Positions 46,887 through 57,423 of a DNA stretch of 64,000 nt are shown here, piece after piece. The translations under genes were made by a program, and so were the position numbers. Position 1 is the first letter of the stretch. Every line of letters begins with the position of its first letter. The notes below the pieces were generated by a model. It was given only the letters and a program-made list of their open reading frames with translations. It searched no databases and was not told where the DNA came from. The stretch is from Acidimicrobiaceae bacterium (GTDB taxonomy: Bacteria; Actinomycetota; Acidimicrobiia; Acidimicrobiales; RAAP-2), in assembly GCA_003167415.1 (NCBI GenBank), contig PMTF01000009.1:180065-244064 (forward strand), in the 5' to 3' direction.

Positions 46887-48602
46887 TTACATCTGCTCCG
46901 GCGCGTCGATGCCTAAGACCGAGAGTCCGCTCGACAGCGTGCGGGCGGCGAGGTCGCACAACGCCAGTCGCTGCTCGCGCAGGGCGCCTACGGAGGTCAG
47001 GACCGGACAAGCGTCGTAAAAGGCGGTGAGGCGCTGCGCCACGTCGAAGAGGTAGACGCACAGTCGATGCGGTTGGAGTGACGCCAGCGACGCTTCGAAA
47101 GCCTCGGGGAACGCGAGCAGACCCAGCGCCAGGTGACGTTCCTGAGGGGCGTCGAGTGAGAACGCGACGGACGCCGGCTCCCACGGCGAACCGAGGCGAC
47201 GAAAGATCGACCGGAGACGAGCGTGCGCGTACTGCAAGTACGGACCGGTGTCACCCTCGAAGGCGATCATGCGATCGAGATCGAAGATGTAGTCGTGATG
47301 ACGATCGGTGGAGAGGTCGGCGTACTTAATGGCGGCGCGCGCGATCTCGACGGGCAACTGCGTCCGGGCCGTCTCGTCGAGGTCGGTGTTGCGTTCCTTC
47401 AGCGCCGCGTCGGCGCGCTCGATTGCCTCGTCGAGCAGCGAGGCCAGTTTGACGGTCTCGCCGCTGCGCGACTTGAACATCTTGCGATCGGGGCCGAGCA
47501 CGTTGCCGAAGGTGACGTGCTCACAGCGCACCCGATCGGGTAGCCACCCCGCCATGCGCGCGACGGCGAAGACCATTTCGAAGTGCTGGGCCTGGGGTAC
47601 GCCGACGACGTAGAGCATCTCGTCGGCGTGGAGGTTATCAACGCGGTCGCGCACCGCGGCGAGGTCACTCGCGGCGTAGCCGAAACCCTCGTCGCTCTTT
47701 CGAACGATGAGCGGCAACGCCTCTCCGTCGCGGTTGGTGAAGCCCGGAGGAAAGACGCACAGCGCGCCGCCGCTCTCGACGATCAGTCCCGCGGATTGGA
47801 GATCGGTGACGACGTCGTTCAGCATGTGGTCGTAGAAGGACTCGCCGACCACATCATTGACCGTCAGGGTGATGCCGAGGTCTCGGTAGACGAGGTCCAG
47901 GTACGCGATTGACTGGTCCACGATGATTCGCCAGAGACGTAGGGTCTCGGGGTCTCGCGCCTGCAAGGCGACCACGCGCGCGCGGGCGCGCTCTTTGAAC
48001 TCGTCGTCGGCGTCGAACTTGATGCGAGCGTCCTTGTAGAAACCGTCGAGGTCGCCGATGGAGAACGTGGCTCCCCCTCCCTCTTCGCGGTCCAGGAGAT
48101 GTTCGATCAACATCGCGAACGGGGTGCCCCAGTCGCCCACGTGATTGCGAGCAATGACGCGGTGTCCGGCGAATCGGTACATGCGCGCGAGCGCGTCGCC
48201 GATGACCGTCGAACGAAGGTTGCCGACGTGCATCTCTTTCGCCATGTTCGGCGCGGAGTAGTCGACGACCACGGTCTTGGAATGCGACACCGATTCGATT
48301 CCCAAGCGATCGTCACCGCGTAGCCGAGTCAACTGTTCCCCGAGAAACCCCGGGCTGAGCGTCAGATTCAAGAATCCCGGTCCCGCGATCTCCATGGTCG
48401 CCACACCGGACAAATCGGCTCGACCAACGATTGCTTCGGCGACGTCGCGAGGAGATCGCCTGAGGCGCTTGGCGAGCGCCATGACGCCGTTCGCCTGGTA
48501 GTCGCTCCGATCCGAGGTGCGTAGCACCGGGTCGGCGCCCACTTCGAGCGTGTCAAAGGCACTTTGCAGCCGTGACGCAAGCGTGTCGTAAGTCGACGTC
48601 AT
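46887..48602 (-). CDS. argS: Arginyl-tRNA synthetase
   Basis: 571 residues, class I synthetase. The HIGH motif appears as HVGN in [14 protein letters not shown] and the KMSKS region as KMFKSRSGE, a degenerate form normal for ArgRS. The N-terminal Add-1 domain (about 1-90) and the C-terminal DALR anticodon domain are present. The ATG at 48602 gives the expected N-terminus; a longer in-frame start runs into the aconitase promoter. It is divergent from acn. In related genomes it usually lies next to lysA, which is 25 kb away here. Confidence 0.95.
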   Translation of the reverse strand: MTSTYDTLASRLQSAFDTLEVGADPVLRTSDRSDYQANGVMALAKRLRRSPRDVAEAIVGRADLSGVATMEIAGPGFLNLTLSPGFLGEQLTRLRGDDRLGIESVSHSKTVVVDYSAPNMAKEMHVGNLRSTVIGDALARMYRFAGHRVIARNHVGDWGTPFAMLIEHLLDREEGGGATFSIGDLDGFYKDARIKFDADDEFKERARARVVALQARDPETLRLWRIIVDQSIAYLDLVYRDLGITLTVNDVVGESFYDHMLNDVVTDLQSAGLIVESGGALCVFPPGFTNRDGEALPLIVRKSDEGFGYAASDLAAVRDRVDNLHADEMLYVVGVPQAQHFEMVFAVARMAGWLPDRVRCEHVTFGNVLGPDRKMFKSRSGETVKLASLLDEAIERADAALKERNTDLDETARTQLPVEIARAAIKYADLSTDRHHDYIFDLDRMIAFEGDTGPYLQYAHARLRSIFRRLGSPWEPASVAFSLDAPQERHLALGLLAFPEAFEASLASLQPHRLCVYLFDVAQRLTAFYDACPVLTSVGALREQRLALCDLAARTLSSGLSVLGIDAPEQM

Positions 48603-48684
48603 GGGCTCAAGTCTCGCACTTTGGTCATGGCGACACCGACTACCAGGCGAAACGCTTACGCGACGAACACGGCAGAATGGGTGC

Positions 48685-51363
48685 ATGACCTCACTCAACT
48701 CCTTCGGCTCCCAGATGACACTCAATGTTCAGGGCCGTGATCTCACCTACTACTCGCTGCGCTCGGACGCGCTGTTGGCGCTCGGCGTCGACCGACTCCC
48801 GTATTCGATCAAGGTGCTGTTGGAGAACCTCCTTCGACACGAAGACGGCGTGAAGGTCACCGCCGCTGACATCGAGGCACTCGCGCGCTGGGGCGAGAAT
48901 CCGTCACACCACGGTGAGGCCGCGGGCGAAGACGCCAAGGAGATCGCCTTCACACCCGAGCGCGTCCTCATGCAGGACCTCACCGGAGTACCGGCGGTCG
49001 TTGACCTGGCCTCGATGCGCGACGCCATCATCGCCTTGGGCGGTGACCCGAACAAGATCAATCCCTTGGTCCCCGTGGAACTGGTCATCGACCACTCGGT
49101 GATCCTTGAGCGCTCCGGCACCGCGGAGAGCTTCGATCAGAACGTGGTGATCGAGTACGAGCGCAACATCGAGCGCTACACGTTCTTGAAGTGGGCCCAG
49201 AGCTCGTTCGAGAAGTTCCGTGTCGTGCCCCCGGGCATGGGTATCTGTCACCAGGTGAACCTCGAACACCTCTCGCGCGTCGTCTTCGAACAAGACGGCG
49301 TCGCCTACCTCGACACGTTGGTCGGTACGGACTCGCACACGACGATGGTGAACGGCCTCGGTGTGCTCGGTTGGGGTGTGGGCGGCATCGAGGCCGAGGC
49401 CGGCATGCTCGGTCAACCTACCTCGATGCTGATTCCACCGGTCGTCGGGCTGCGTCTCTCGGGCGCCCCGCGCGAAGGCGTCACCGCAACGGACGTTGTG
49501 CTGACGATCACGCAGCTACTTCGCAAGCACGGCGTCGTCGGTAAGTTCGTCGAGGCCTACGGACCCGGCGTGGCGTCGCTCTCGCTCGAGACGCGCGCCA
49601 CCATCGGCAACATGTCACCCGAGTACGGCGCGACCTGCGCGATCTTTCCCATCGACCAGTTGACGGTCGACTACCTCGCCTTCACCGGTCGGCCGAAGGA
49701 TCAGCTCGACCTCGTGGAGGCCTACGCCAAGGTGCAGGGCCTGTGGCACGACCACAGCGCGACCGAACCGATTTATTCGGAGTTCGTCGAACTCGACCTC
49801 ACCTCGGTGGAGCCCAGTCTCGCCGGACCGAAGCGGCCCCAGGACCGCGTGTCCCTGTCGGGCGCGCGTGGCGCGTTCCTCGACGCCCTCGGTCGCGAAC
49901 CCAAAGAGGTCCACGGGGTGGACATGGCCGAAACCCTTCGCGAGGGCGCCGTCGTCGTCGCGGCCATCACGTCGTGCACCAATACCTCCAACCCGTCGGT
50001 GTTGGTAGCGGCTGGCTTGGTCGCCAAGCGCGCCGTCGAACTGGGACTGAGCGTGAAGCCCTGGGTGAAGACGTCACTCGCTCCAGGCAGTCGCGTCGTC
50101 ATGGACTACCTCGAACGGGCCGAACTGGTGAAGCCCCTCGACGCCTTGGGCTTCTATCTCGCCGGCTACGGATGCACCACGTGCATCGGCAATACCGGCC
50201 CGTTGCTGGCCGGCGTCTCCGAAGCGGTCAACGAGCACGACCTCTCGGTCGTGTCGGTGCTGTCGGGCAACCGAAACTTCGAGGGTCGCATCCACCCCGA
50301 CGTCAAGCAGAACTTCCTCGCGAGTCCTCCGCTGGTCGTCGCTTACGCGCTGGCCGGGACGATGGAGATCGACCTCGCCAGCGAGCCGCTCGGCATCGGC
50401 ACCGACGAGAAGCCGGTCTTCTTGGCCGACCTATGGCCGAGCGACGCCGAAGTGGCCGAGGCCGTGCGCTCGTCGATCACCCCGGCGATGTTCGAGGAGC
50501 GTTACGCCAGCGCCTTCGGCGGCGACGAGCGTTGGCAGAAGGTACCGACCACCAACGCCGTCACCTACGCCTGGGACAACGCGTCGACCTACGTGAAGCT
50601 CCCGCCGTACTTCGACGGCCTCACCATGGAGCCGGGCGTGGTCACGGACTTCTCGGGCGCGCGCGTGCTCGCCAAGCTCGGTGACTCGGTGACGACCGAC
50701 CACATCTCGCCCGCCGGCAACATCCGCGCCTCCTCGCCGGCCGGGAAGTACCTCATCGACGGCGGCGTCGTCGCGGCCGATTTCAACAGCTACGGCACGC
50801 GTCGAGGCAATCACGAGATCATGGTGCGCGGCACGTTCGCCAACATCCGCATCCGCAACCAGCTGGCGCCCGGCACCGAAGGTGGCGTGACCTTGAAGCT
50901 GCCCGAGGGCACCGAGATGTCGATCTTCGACGCCGCGATGGCCTACCAGGCCGAGGGCACGCCGCTCATGATCATCGCTGGCAAGGAGTACGGCACCGGA
51001 TCGAGTCGTGACTGGGCGGCCAAGGGCACCAAGTTGCTCGGCGTGAAGGCGGTGCTGGTCGAGAGCTACGAACGCATCCACCGCGCCAACCTCGTGGGTA
51101 TGGGTGTGCTGCCCTTGCAGTTCCAGGCCGGTGAGAGTGCCGCGACCTACGAGCTCGACGGCACGGAGACCTTCGCGATCTTGGGCCTCGACGCACTCAA
51201 TCGCGGCGAGACCGTGCCGACGGTCGCCTTGAGTGCCGCGCGTACGAATGGCGAGGCGGTCACGTTCGACGTGCGATTGCGCATCGATACGCCGACCGAG
51301 GCCGAGTACTTCCGACACGGCGGCGTACTCAACTTCGTGCTGCGACACCTCGCCCAGAGCTAA
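48685..51363 (+). CDS. acn: Aconitate hydratase (AcnA/IRP1 type)
   Basis: 892 residues, converts citrate to isocitrate through an iron-sulfur cluster. Cluster ligand blocks [21 protein letters not shown] and [14 protein letters not shown] are visible. The N-terminal [28 protein letters not shown] and C-terminal swivelling domain ([15 protein letters not shown]) complete the fold. ATG at 48685 gives the usual IRP-like start; the frame is open further up but into argS promoter sequence. It overlaps the sulP stop on the opposite strand by 4 bases. Confidence 0.96.
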   Translation: MTSLNSFGSQMTLNVQGRDLTYYSLRSDALLALGVDRLPYSIKVLLENLLRHEDGVKVTAADIEALARWGENPSHHGEAAGEDAKEIAFTPERVLMQDLTGVPAVVDLASMRDAIIALGGDPNKINPLVPVELVIDHSVILERSGTAESFDQNVVIEYERNIERYTFLKWAQSSFEKFRVVPPGMGICHQVNLEHLSRVVFEQDGVAYLDTLVGTDSHTTMVNGLGVLGWGVGGIEAEAGMLGQPTSMLIPPVVGLRLSGAPREGVTATDVVLTITQLLRKHGVVGKFVEAYGPGVASLSLETRATIGNMSPEYGATCAIFPIDQLTVDYLAFTGRPKDQLDLVEAYAKVQGLWHDHSATEPIYSEFVELDLTSVEPSLAGPKRPQDRVSLSGARGAFLDALGREPKEVHGVDMAETLREGAVVVAAITSCTNTSNPSVLVAAGLVAKRAVELGLSVKPWVKTSLAPGSRVVMDYLERAELVKPLDALGFYLAGYGCTTCIGNTGPLLAGVSEAVNEHDLSVVSVLSGNRNFEGRIHPDVKQNFLASPPLVVAYALAGTMEIDLASEPLGIGTDEKPVFLADLWPSDAEVAEAVRSSITPAMFEERYASAFGGDERWQKVPTTNAVTYAWDNASTYVKLPPYFDGLTMEPGVVTDFSGARVLAKLGDSVTTDHISPAGNIRASSPAGKYLIDGGVVAADFNSYGTRRGNHEIMVRGTFANIRIRNQLAPGTEGGVTLKLPEGTEMSIFDAAMAYQAEGTPLMIIAGKEYGTGSSRDWAAKGTKLLGVKAVLVESYERIHRANLVGMGVLPLQFQAGESAATYELDGTETFAILGLDALNRGETVPTVALSAARTNGEAVTFDVRLRIDTPTEAEYFRHGGVLNFVLRHLAQS

Positions 51364-53072
51364 CTCTTCAACGCGGCCTCGGCCGCAACCGCGGCGGCGT
51401 CCGTGCTGTCATAGAGCGCGATGGATTTGATGGCGGCGTTGGTCGACTTCTTCAGGCGCTCTTTCACGGCGTCATTGGCTCGCGAGAACGAAAAGGAGAT
51501 CTTGTCCCCTCTGAGGTCAGCCACCACCTGACTGAGAGCGATCATGCCCGTGTAGTCGATGTCGGCGATCGCGACGGCGTCCACGATGACGTGTTGGGTC
51601 TCGGGAGCCTTGGCGAGCACGTCGTGCATCTCGCGACGAAAAATACCGGCGTTGGCGAAGAACAGCTCTTCGCCGAACAGCAACGCCAGGATGTGGTCGA
51701 CGCGCTCGACGCCCTCCTCTTCTTCCGGCTCCCAACTAGTGCTGCCCGTTCGCCGGCCCAGCTCGACCATCCTCGGACGCGCCGATCGCCACGTCTGATC
51801 CAGGATCGCGAGTCCCACGGCGATGCCGAGACCCTGCTCCACGCCGATGAAGATCACGCCGAGAGCGGAGATGAGCGCGAGCGCGAACTCCCAGCGACTC
51901 GCCGCCAGAATCTTTCGAAATTGGGCGACTTTGATGAGTCGCCCTCCGACGAAGAGGAGCACGCCGGCCAGCGCCGCCAAGGGAATCATGTGAGCGAATT
52001 TGGCGAACGGCGAGAGGACCAGAGCGCCGACCCCGGCCACCAGCAAGACCAGCTTCGTGCGGCCGCCGGCCAGCTTGGTCACCGTCGTTCGAGCGGGGCT
52101 GGCGTTGACCGGGAACGCGCCGACCAGTCCGCACGCGACGTTCGCCAAGCCAATGCCCACGAAGTCGCGACTGATGTTGTCGGCGATCGCCAGGTCATCG
52201 GCGGTCGTGCGACAGGTCGCGGCACTCTGACTCAGGATTACGACGACCAGGGTGAGGGCCGTCGTGCAGACGACGCCCCATTGGGAACCGCTCAGCCAGT
52301 GAAGACGCCAGGTCGGAAGCCCGGCGTTCACGGTGCCGAGCTGCTCCACGCCGTGACTCGCGAGGGAGCCGACGGCCGTAAGTACTGTCGCGGCCAGTAC
52401 CGCGGCCAGCGCCCACGGCAACTTGGCGTTGATCTTCTCGCCCACCACCATGACGACGAGCGTGCCCACCGCAATGATGATCGACCACGAGCTCAGGTGA
52501 CCGAACTGGTGGCTGATCCATTGGAGGCGCGAGATGAAAGACTCACCACCCGAGGGGACGCCGAGGACGCGGGGCAGCTGATGGGTGATGATGATGACGC
52601 CGATCCCGGCCATGAAGCCGGCGACGATCGGCAACGACAAGAAGTCGGCGAGCCAGCCGAGCTTGAGAAGCCCGATGCCCATCACGATGATTCCAGCCAC
52701 GACGGCTGTCGCGGCGACCAGTTCCATATACTCGGGCGACGACGCCGGCGCGAGACGAAGGAGTGCCACGGCGAAGAGGGGCGCGATCGTCGAGTCGGCG
52801 CCGACCGAGACAATCGGATTCGAGCCGATCACGAAGAAAACCAGCGAAGCGGTGATGAAAGCGATCATCGCGGTGAAGGCCGGCACCCCGGCCAGCTGTG
52901 ACGTGGCGAGCTGCTCGGGGATCGCTATGGCCAGCAGCGTGATACCGGCGAGGAACTGACCGGGAAAGTTGGCGCGTGTGAGACCGGCGAAGATCTGATT
53001 TAGTCCGCGGGTGTCACGACGTTGAGCAATCGGTGTTCGATTGGTGACGGGCGCGCGATCCATTGACGACAC
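51360..53072 (-). CDS. SulP-family anion transporter with STAS domain
   Basis: 570 residues. About eleven to twelve membrane helices hold the family blocks [23 protein letters not shown] and [44 protein letters not shown]-terminal STAS domain (about 445-560) has [24 protein letters not shown]. SulP proteins carry sulfate, bicarbonate, nitrate or dicarboxylates. The anion is not predictable from this sequence. It is convergent with and overlaps acn. Confidence 0.92.
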   Translation of the reverse strand: MSSMDRAPVTNRTPIAQRRDTRGLNQIFAGLTRANFPGQFLAGITLLAIAIPEQLATSQLAGVPAFTAMIAFITASLVFFVIGSNPIVSVGADSTIAPLFAVALLRLAPASSPEYMELVAATAVVAGIIVMGIGLLKLGWLADFLSLPIVAGFMAGIGVIIITHQLPRVLGVPSGGESFISRLQWISHQFGHLSSWSIIIAVGTLVVMVVGEKINAKLPWALAAVLAATVLTAVGSLASHGVEQLGTVNAGLPTWRLHWLSGSQWGVVCTTALTLVVVILSQSAATCRTTADDLAIADNISRDFVGIGLANVACGLVGAFPVNASPARTTVTKLAGGRTKLVLLVAGVGALVLSPFAKFAHMIPLAALAGVLLFVGGRLIKVAQFRKILAASRWEFALALISALGVIFIGVEQGLGIAVGLAILDQTWRSARPRMVELGRRTGSTSWEPEEEEGVERVDHILALLFGEELFFANAGIFRREMHDVLAKAPETQHVIVDAVAIADIDYTGMIALSQVVADLRGDKISFSFSRANDAVKERLKKSTNAAIKSIALYDSTDAAAVAAEAALKS

Positions 53073-53093
53073 ACTATGACCGCCCAGCTACGA

Positions 53094-53837
53094 CTACGAG
53101 GTGATGACGACCTTGAAACCCTCGGCGAGACGACCCTTGTCCATGCCCGCGTTCTTCGCGACGGACCGGGCCCACTGCTTCAACATCTTCTTCAGACCCT
53201 TGTTGTCGCTGACTTGACTGACGTGGCGCTTCAAGGCGGCGTGCTTGTACTTGAAGCGCTTGGTGATGTCGACGACCATCGTGGCCTGGCTCCCGCTCAA
53301 CCACACGACCGGCACCGAGTGCGGGGTCAGACCTTCGCGCAGCAGTTCGGGAAAGGCGTGGGGGTTTCTGGCGTCGGGATAGACCGCGCGCATGGTCGCC
53401 TCGCCCGAGGCCATGTGGTCGGGGTGGCTCGCGCGCATGCGCTCCCAGTTGCGCTCCGGGCTTTGCGTGATGACGAGGTCCGGTCGGTGGGTACGAATTA
53501 CTCGTGCGATTTCACGACGCAGCAACAACGTCGGCTCCACCTGGCCGTCGGGCCAGCGCAGGAATGTGATATTCGTCACTCCGAGCTCGCGACCGGCAGC
53601 GCGCTGTTCGGTCTCTCGAATCTCCGAGCGTTCCTCACGAGTGTGCGTGGAACCGTCACCACCGGCGTCGCCCGAAGTGACGAGGCAGTACGCAACATCG
53701 ACGCCCTTACCGGTCAAAGTTGCAATCGTTCCGGCGGAACCGAAATCGACGTCATCAGGGTGAGCAACGACCACGAGCGCGCGTTTCATCGACTTGTTGT
53801 ACTTAAAGACGGGCAACGCTTGCTTCTTTTTGCTCAC
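53094..53837 (-). CDS. PIG-L/LmbE-family deacetylase
   Basis: 247 residues. The zinc motif AHPDD (VVVAHPDDVDFGSAGT) and the later HPDHMASGEATMRAVYPDARNP with its H-x-x-H are conserved. Members remove acetyl groups from GlcNAc conjugates (MshB, Mca) or other amides; this one lacks features that would fix the substrate. The start overlaps the helicase stop by 4 bases. A second ATG 16 codons on, just before RALVVVAHPDD, is an alternative. Confidence 0.88.
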   Translation of the reverse strand: MSKKKQALPVFKYNKSMKRALVVVAHPDDVDFGSAGTIATLTGKGVDVAYCLVTSGDAGGDGSTHTREERSEIRETEQRAAGRELGVTNITFLRWPDGQVEPTLLLRREIARVIRTHRPDLVITQSPERNWERMRASHPDHMASGEATMRAVYPDARNPHAFPELLREGLTPHSVPVVWLSGSQATMVVDITKRFKYKHAALKRHVSQVSDNKGLKKMLKQWARSVAKNAGMDKGRLAEGFKVVITS

Positions 53838-55084
53838 AGTACCGAGTCCTCCCTGGTCGGATCCCAGCTAGACAGGTCCTTCAAGTGTGGGTCGTTTGAA
53901 AAGACCTCCACGATCGGCCGCTTGAGCCCCAATCGACGCATGATCACCTCAGCCTCAATAATTTGGTTCCACAGTAACAAAGACACGACAACGCCGGTCG
54001 AGCCGGCTCGGGCCGTCCGACCGGAGCGGTGGAGGTAGGCCTTTTGGTCTTCGGGGGGATCGAAGTGGATTACGCAGTCTACTGCGTCAATATGCAGGCC
54101 CCGGGCGGCGACGTCGGTCGCCACCAGAACGGCCAGGCGGTCCCCCGAGAAGTCCGCCAGGGCCTTCTCGCGCTGGCTCTGGCGCAGGTCCCCGTGGATT
54201 GCCGCGGCGTCGACGCCCTCTTTTTGGAGCTGTTCGACGAGCCGGTCGGCCCCGCGCTTGGTGCGACAGAAGATCAGCGTTTTGCCGAAGGACGAGCAGA
54301 TGGTGGCGGCGACCTTGATCCGGTCCATCTGGTGAACGTTCAAGAAGTGGTGCACCATCAGCGAGACCGTCTGAGTGTCACTGGCGACCTCGTGGAAGAC
54401 GGGGTCGGTGAGATAGCGCTTCACTAGTCGGTCGATGGCGCCGTCCAGCGTGGCCGAAAAGAGCAGCGTCTGGTGGGGCCGATCAGCGATGCGCCGCAGA
54501 ACCCACTCAACCTGGGGCATGAAGCCCATGTCGGCCATGCGGTCGGCCTCGTCGAGGACCAGCACGTCGAGGTCTTCGACGTTCACCTCACCGCGGTCAC
54601 CGAGGTCGATGAGGCGACCGGGAGTGGCGATGATGACGTCACAGCCGCGTCGAAGCGACTTCACCTGGCGTTCAATGTCGGCCCCGCCGTAGACGGCGTT
54701 CACGTGCAGTCCGAGCGCGGCCCCCAGCGGTTTCAGGACCTCGTGGACCTGAACGCAGAGTTCACGAGTTGGCAGGAGCACCAGACCGCGCGGTCGCGCC
54801 GGCCCGCCCTCTTTGGCCTTGTAGGTCTCTCCGGCGGAGATCCGCTGGAGCATGGGGAGACCGAACCCGAGCGTCTTGCCTGATCCGGTCTTGGCTTTAC
54901 CGCAAACGTCGCGACCGGCCAGCGCGTCGCTGATCGTGAGGGCCTGGATCGGGAAGGCGGTCGAGATTCCTTGCTCGGAGAGCACCGCCACTAACTCGGG
55001 CAACACCCCCAATTCGGCGAAGGTTTTATTGGTGGCGTACAAGTCCGGTGCCGACGGCACGGTCTCTTTGATTTCACTTCTCAC
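53834..55084 (-). CDS. DEAD-box RNA helicase
   Basis: 416 residues from the GTG at 55084. The Q motif (TFAELGVLPELVAVLSEQGI...FPIQ), motif I AKTGSGKT, PTRELC, TPGRLIDL, motif II DEAD (VLVLDEADRMADMGF), motif III SAT and the C-terminal HRSGRTARAGSTG are all in place. It lacks a long basic C-terminal tail. An in-frame TTG 21 codons upstream is possible. RNA remodelling or ribosome assembly is the likely role. It shares a 4-base overlap with the deacetylase gene. Confidence 0.92.
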   Translation of the reverse strand: MRSEIKETVPSAPDLYATNKTFAELGVLPELVAVLSEQGISTAFPIQALTISDALAGRDVCGKAKTGSGKTLGFGLPMLQRISAGETYKAKEGGPARPRGLVLLPTRELCVQVHEVLKPLGAALGLHVNAVYGGADIERQVKSLRRGCDVIIATPGRLIDLGDRGEVNVEDLDVLVLDEADRMADMGFMPQVEWVLRRIADRPHQTLLFSATLDGAIDRLVKRYLTDPVFHEVASDTQTVSLMVHHFLNVHQMDRIKVAATICSSFGKTLIFCRTKRGADRLVEQLQKEGVDAAAIHGDLRQSQREKALADFSGDRLAVLVATDVAARGLHIDAVDCVIHFDPPEDQKAYLHRSGRTARAGSTGVVVSLLLWNQIIEAEVIMRRLGLKRPIVEVFSNDPHLKDLSSWDPTREDSVL

Positions 55085-55215
55085 GGGACAACGACGTTTC
55101 TCGGTTGGACCCGGAACCGGCGTTCGAAAGTGTGGGCCCAAGCTCAATTCCTAGAGCTTCGTCCTAAGTCTACGACAAAATGTTAGATTTTCGACGCTAA
55201 ACGCGAAGGAGAGTC

Positions 55216-55680
55216 ATGGCACGTCTACAGATTGGCGCCAAAGCGCCGGGATTTGCCCTTTCGAATCAGGCTGGAAAGACCATTTCCTTGAAGGATTTCT
55301 CAGGTGAGCGATTCGTCATCTACTTCTACCCGGCCGACGACACCCCCGGCTGCACCAAAGAGGCCTGCCAGTTCAACGACGGTCTGGGGGCCTATCGCAA
55401 ACTCGGAGTCCAGGTCATCGGTGTCTCGCCCGACGGCGCCGAGAAGCACGTCGCTTTTCGCAAGAAGTACGGACTGACCTTCGACCTCTTGAGCGACCCC
55501 GAGAAGAAGGTCATGACGAGCTACGGCGCCTACGGCGAGAAGATGATGTACGGCAAGAAGGTGACCGGCGTGATTCGCTCGACCTTCGTGATCGGGCCGA
55601 AGGGCCACATCGAGCACGCCTGGTACAACGTTCGCGCCGACGGCCACGCCGACAAGGTCCTCGCGACGCTGAGCAGTTAG
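55216..55680 (+). CDS. bcp: Thioredoxin-dependent peroxiredoxin, Bcp/PrxQ type
   Basis: 154 residues. The peroxidatic Cys46 and resolving Cys51 lie in DDTPGCTKEACQFND, the five-residue spacing of the PrxQ class. It reduces hydroperoxides using thioredoxin. A GAAGGAGAG site precedes the ATG at 55216. Its end overlaps the dedA stop on the other strand by 4 bases. Confidence 0.95.
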   Translation: MARLQIGAKAPGFALSNQAGKTISLKDFSGERFVIYFYPADDTPGCTKEACQFNDGLGAYRKLGVQVIGVSPDGAEKHVAFRKKYGLTFDLLSDPEKKVMTSYGAYGEKMMYGKKVTGVIRSTFVIGPKGHIEHAWYNVRADGHADKVLATLSS

Positions 55681-56288
55681 CTGGCGCGCTCTCTTTGTAT
55701 CGTGCGCCAGCGGTGCCAGAACGCGTAGGCCAGTCCGAGGACCACCACGACGATGATTGGGTACTCCGACGCATGGAAGTCACTACTCACGTGCTTCCAG
55801 TTCGAGCCGGCCGCGTAGCCCAGTCCGGCGAGCAGCGCGACCCACACGGCCGAGCCAATTGTCGTAAGTACCGCAAAGCGCACGCGATTCATTTCGGCGA
55901 TTCCCGCGGGCACCGAGATGAAACTGCGCACCACCGGGATTACCCGTCCGAGTAGTACCGAGGCCGAACCGTAGCGCTCGAACCAGTGCTCGGCGCGGTC
56001 GAGGTCCTTCGTCGAGAGCAACAGCCATTTGCCGTGGCGTTCCACGATCGTTCGCCCGGCGCTTCGCCCGACCTCGTAGGCGATGACGGCCCCGACCAGA
56101 GACCCGACGGTTCCCACGACGATCACGGCCCAAAGAGAGAAGCGCACGTGGCCGGTGACGGCCGTGGTGCATAGAGCTCCGGCAAATCCGTAGGCCACTT
56201 CCGAAGGGATCGGGATGCACGCCGAGGAGAGTATCGAGAGGACGAACAGCGCGAAGTAACCGTAGTGAGTGATGAAGGATTGCACCAC
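55677..56288 (-). CDS. DedA-family membrane protein
   Basis: 203 residues from the GTG at 56288, preceded by GAAGGGTAAG. Family markers: LFVLSILSSACIPIPSEVAYGFAGAL, GSLVGAVIAYEVGRSAG, and the R-x3-P-x-R-S motif in GRVIPVVRSFISVPAGIAEMN. About four or five membrane helices. DedA proteins are implicated in recycling undecaprenyl phosphate or other lipid flipping. The longer open frame upstream has no conserved sequence and crosses the divergent fragment. Confidence 0.88.
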   Translation of the reverse strand: MVQSFITHYGYFALFVLSILSSACIPIPSEVAYGFAGALCTTAVTGHVRFSLWAVIVVGTVGSLVGAVIAYEVGRSAGRTIVERHGKWLLLSTKDLDRAEHWFERYGSASVLLGRVIPVVRSFISVPAGIAEMNRVRFAVLTTIGSAVWVALLAGLGYAAGSNWKHVSSDFHASEYPIIVVVVLGLAYAFWHRWRTIQRERAS

Positions 56289-56358
56289 GACATTCTTACC
56301 CTTCGATACCGGAGGGACTGGGAGGGCCGATGGGGCAGACTGATTGGGGGGGTTTGCA

Positions 56359-56577
56359 ATGACGTTGGTGCCATCAATCGACGAACTCGACGTCACGTGG
56401 CTTGCGCAACACCTGGATCTCGTCGGTGCCACGGAGGTCTGCGTCTCATCAATCGGCCAAGGTCAGGTGGCGAACTGCTATCGGTTGACCATTCAACACG
56501 CCGCGGGCACTTCCAGCGTCATCGCGAAGGTACCGTCACCGCACAGGGAGCAGTTGGGCTTTCGTCTCTACCCATAG
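56359..56577 (+). pseudogene. N-terminal fragment of a phosphotransferase-family protein
   Basis: 72 codons starting after a G-rich site. The pattern TWLAQHLDL ... SIGQGQVANCYRLTIQ ... SSVIAKVPSPHREQLGF matches the N-terminal lobe of the aminoglycoside-phosphotransferase/ecdysteroid-kinase-like family, in which the lysine of AKVPS binds ATP. The frame then stops; the catalytic lobe is missing and a Fpg/Nei gene follows on the other strand. A truncated remnant. Confidence 0.55.
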
Positions 56578-56587
56578 GACACACGCT

Positions 56588-57370
56588 CTAAGGCTGGTGC
56601 TTCGAGCACCAGTAGGTCGTTCGTCCTCCGATAGTCGCTACGAGCATGGGCGCGCCGTCGCGGGGACAGAAGGCCCCCGGAAAACGGCCTTCCATGTGAT
56701 CGCCCAAGTGCGAACCTCCCCGACGTTGCAGCGTGCGCATGGTCTGCCTGAACGTCTTATAGAGCGCGGCGCGCTGCTCGAGACTCAAGAGTCCGGTCGG
56801 CGTACGGGGATCGATGCCAGCGCGATAGAGCATCTCGTCGGCGAGCAGGTTGCCGACGCCGGCGACCGCTGACTGGTCCAATAACCTCGCCTTGATCGCC
56901 GGTCCGTCGCCGCGCGTGTGCACCAACTCATCAAACTGCTTGCGCGTCAGTGTCAACGCGTCGGGACCGAGTTCACTCAGGTCCGGGGCGATCTCGAAGC
57001 GACCCATCCGTCGCGGGTCGTGCAGAATCAACTTTCGTCCGTCGCCGAACGCCAGTCCCCCCCGAATCCACTCGGAGCGAAAATCGTGAGGACCGTAGAA
57101 TAGTCCGTCGATGCCGGCGTCACCGTCGATCAACAACACGCCCGTCATTCCGAAGCGCACCCCGAGTCGCACTCCATTGGTGTCGAGGAGCAGTAACTTC
57201 CCGCGGCGACCGGTGCCGGTCACCGTGAGGCCCTTCACCGCTCGGGCCCACGCGCCGACGCTCGTCAGTTTCTTCGCGGTGTAGGCGTCGGCCCAACCGC
57301 GCACGATCGTCGCGCCGACGACGCGATCGGCGAGTTGGCGATAGGACTCGACTTCGAGAATCTCGGGCAC
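56588..57370 (-). CDS. Fpg/Nei-family DNA glycosylase
   Basis: 260 residues. It starts M-PEILEVE: Pro2 is the nucleophile and Glu3 the general acid; Lys58 in GRRGKLLLLD contacts the phosphate. The helix-two-turn-helix segment VAGVGNLLADEMLYRAGI is present. The C-terminal zinc finger is unusual: CPRD...CSKH in place of CxxC...CxxC, so ligands would be Cys235, Cys255 and His258 with Asp238 or a loss. This variant recurs in actinobacterial Nei-like proteins. It removes oxidised bases and nicks the DNA. Confidence 0.88.
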   Translation of the reverse strand: MPEILEVESYRQLADRVVGATIVRGWADAYTAKKLTSVGAWARAVKGLTVTGTGRRGKLLLLDTNGVRLGVRFGMTGVLLIDGDAGIDGLFYGPHDFRSEWIRGGLAFGDGRKLILHDPRRMGRFEIAPDLSELGPDALTLTRKQFDELVHTRGDGPAIKARLLDQSAVAGVGNLLADEMLYRAGIDPRTPTGLLSLEQRAALYKTFRQTMRTLQRRGGSHLGDHMEGRFPGAFCPRDGAPMLVATIGGRTTYWCSKHQP

Positions 57371-57423
57371 GCGGCGAGCGTATCGGCAAATCGATATTCG
57401 TTCTTCGTCTGTAAGGTTTACCT

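Noticed and set aside
53094-53837. Specific assignment of the PIG-L deacetylase as MshB or Mca of mycothiol metabolism
   Set aside because: No other mycothiol genes are near and the sequence lacks features I could use to choose between family members.
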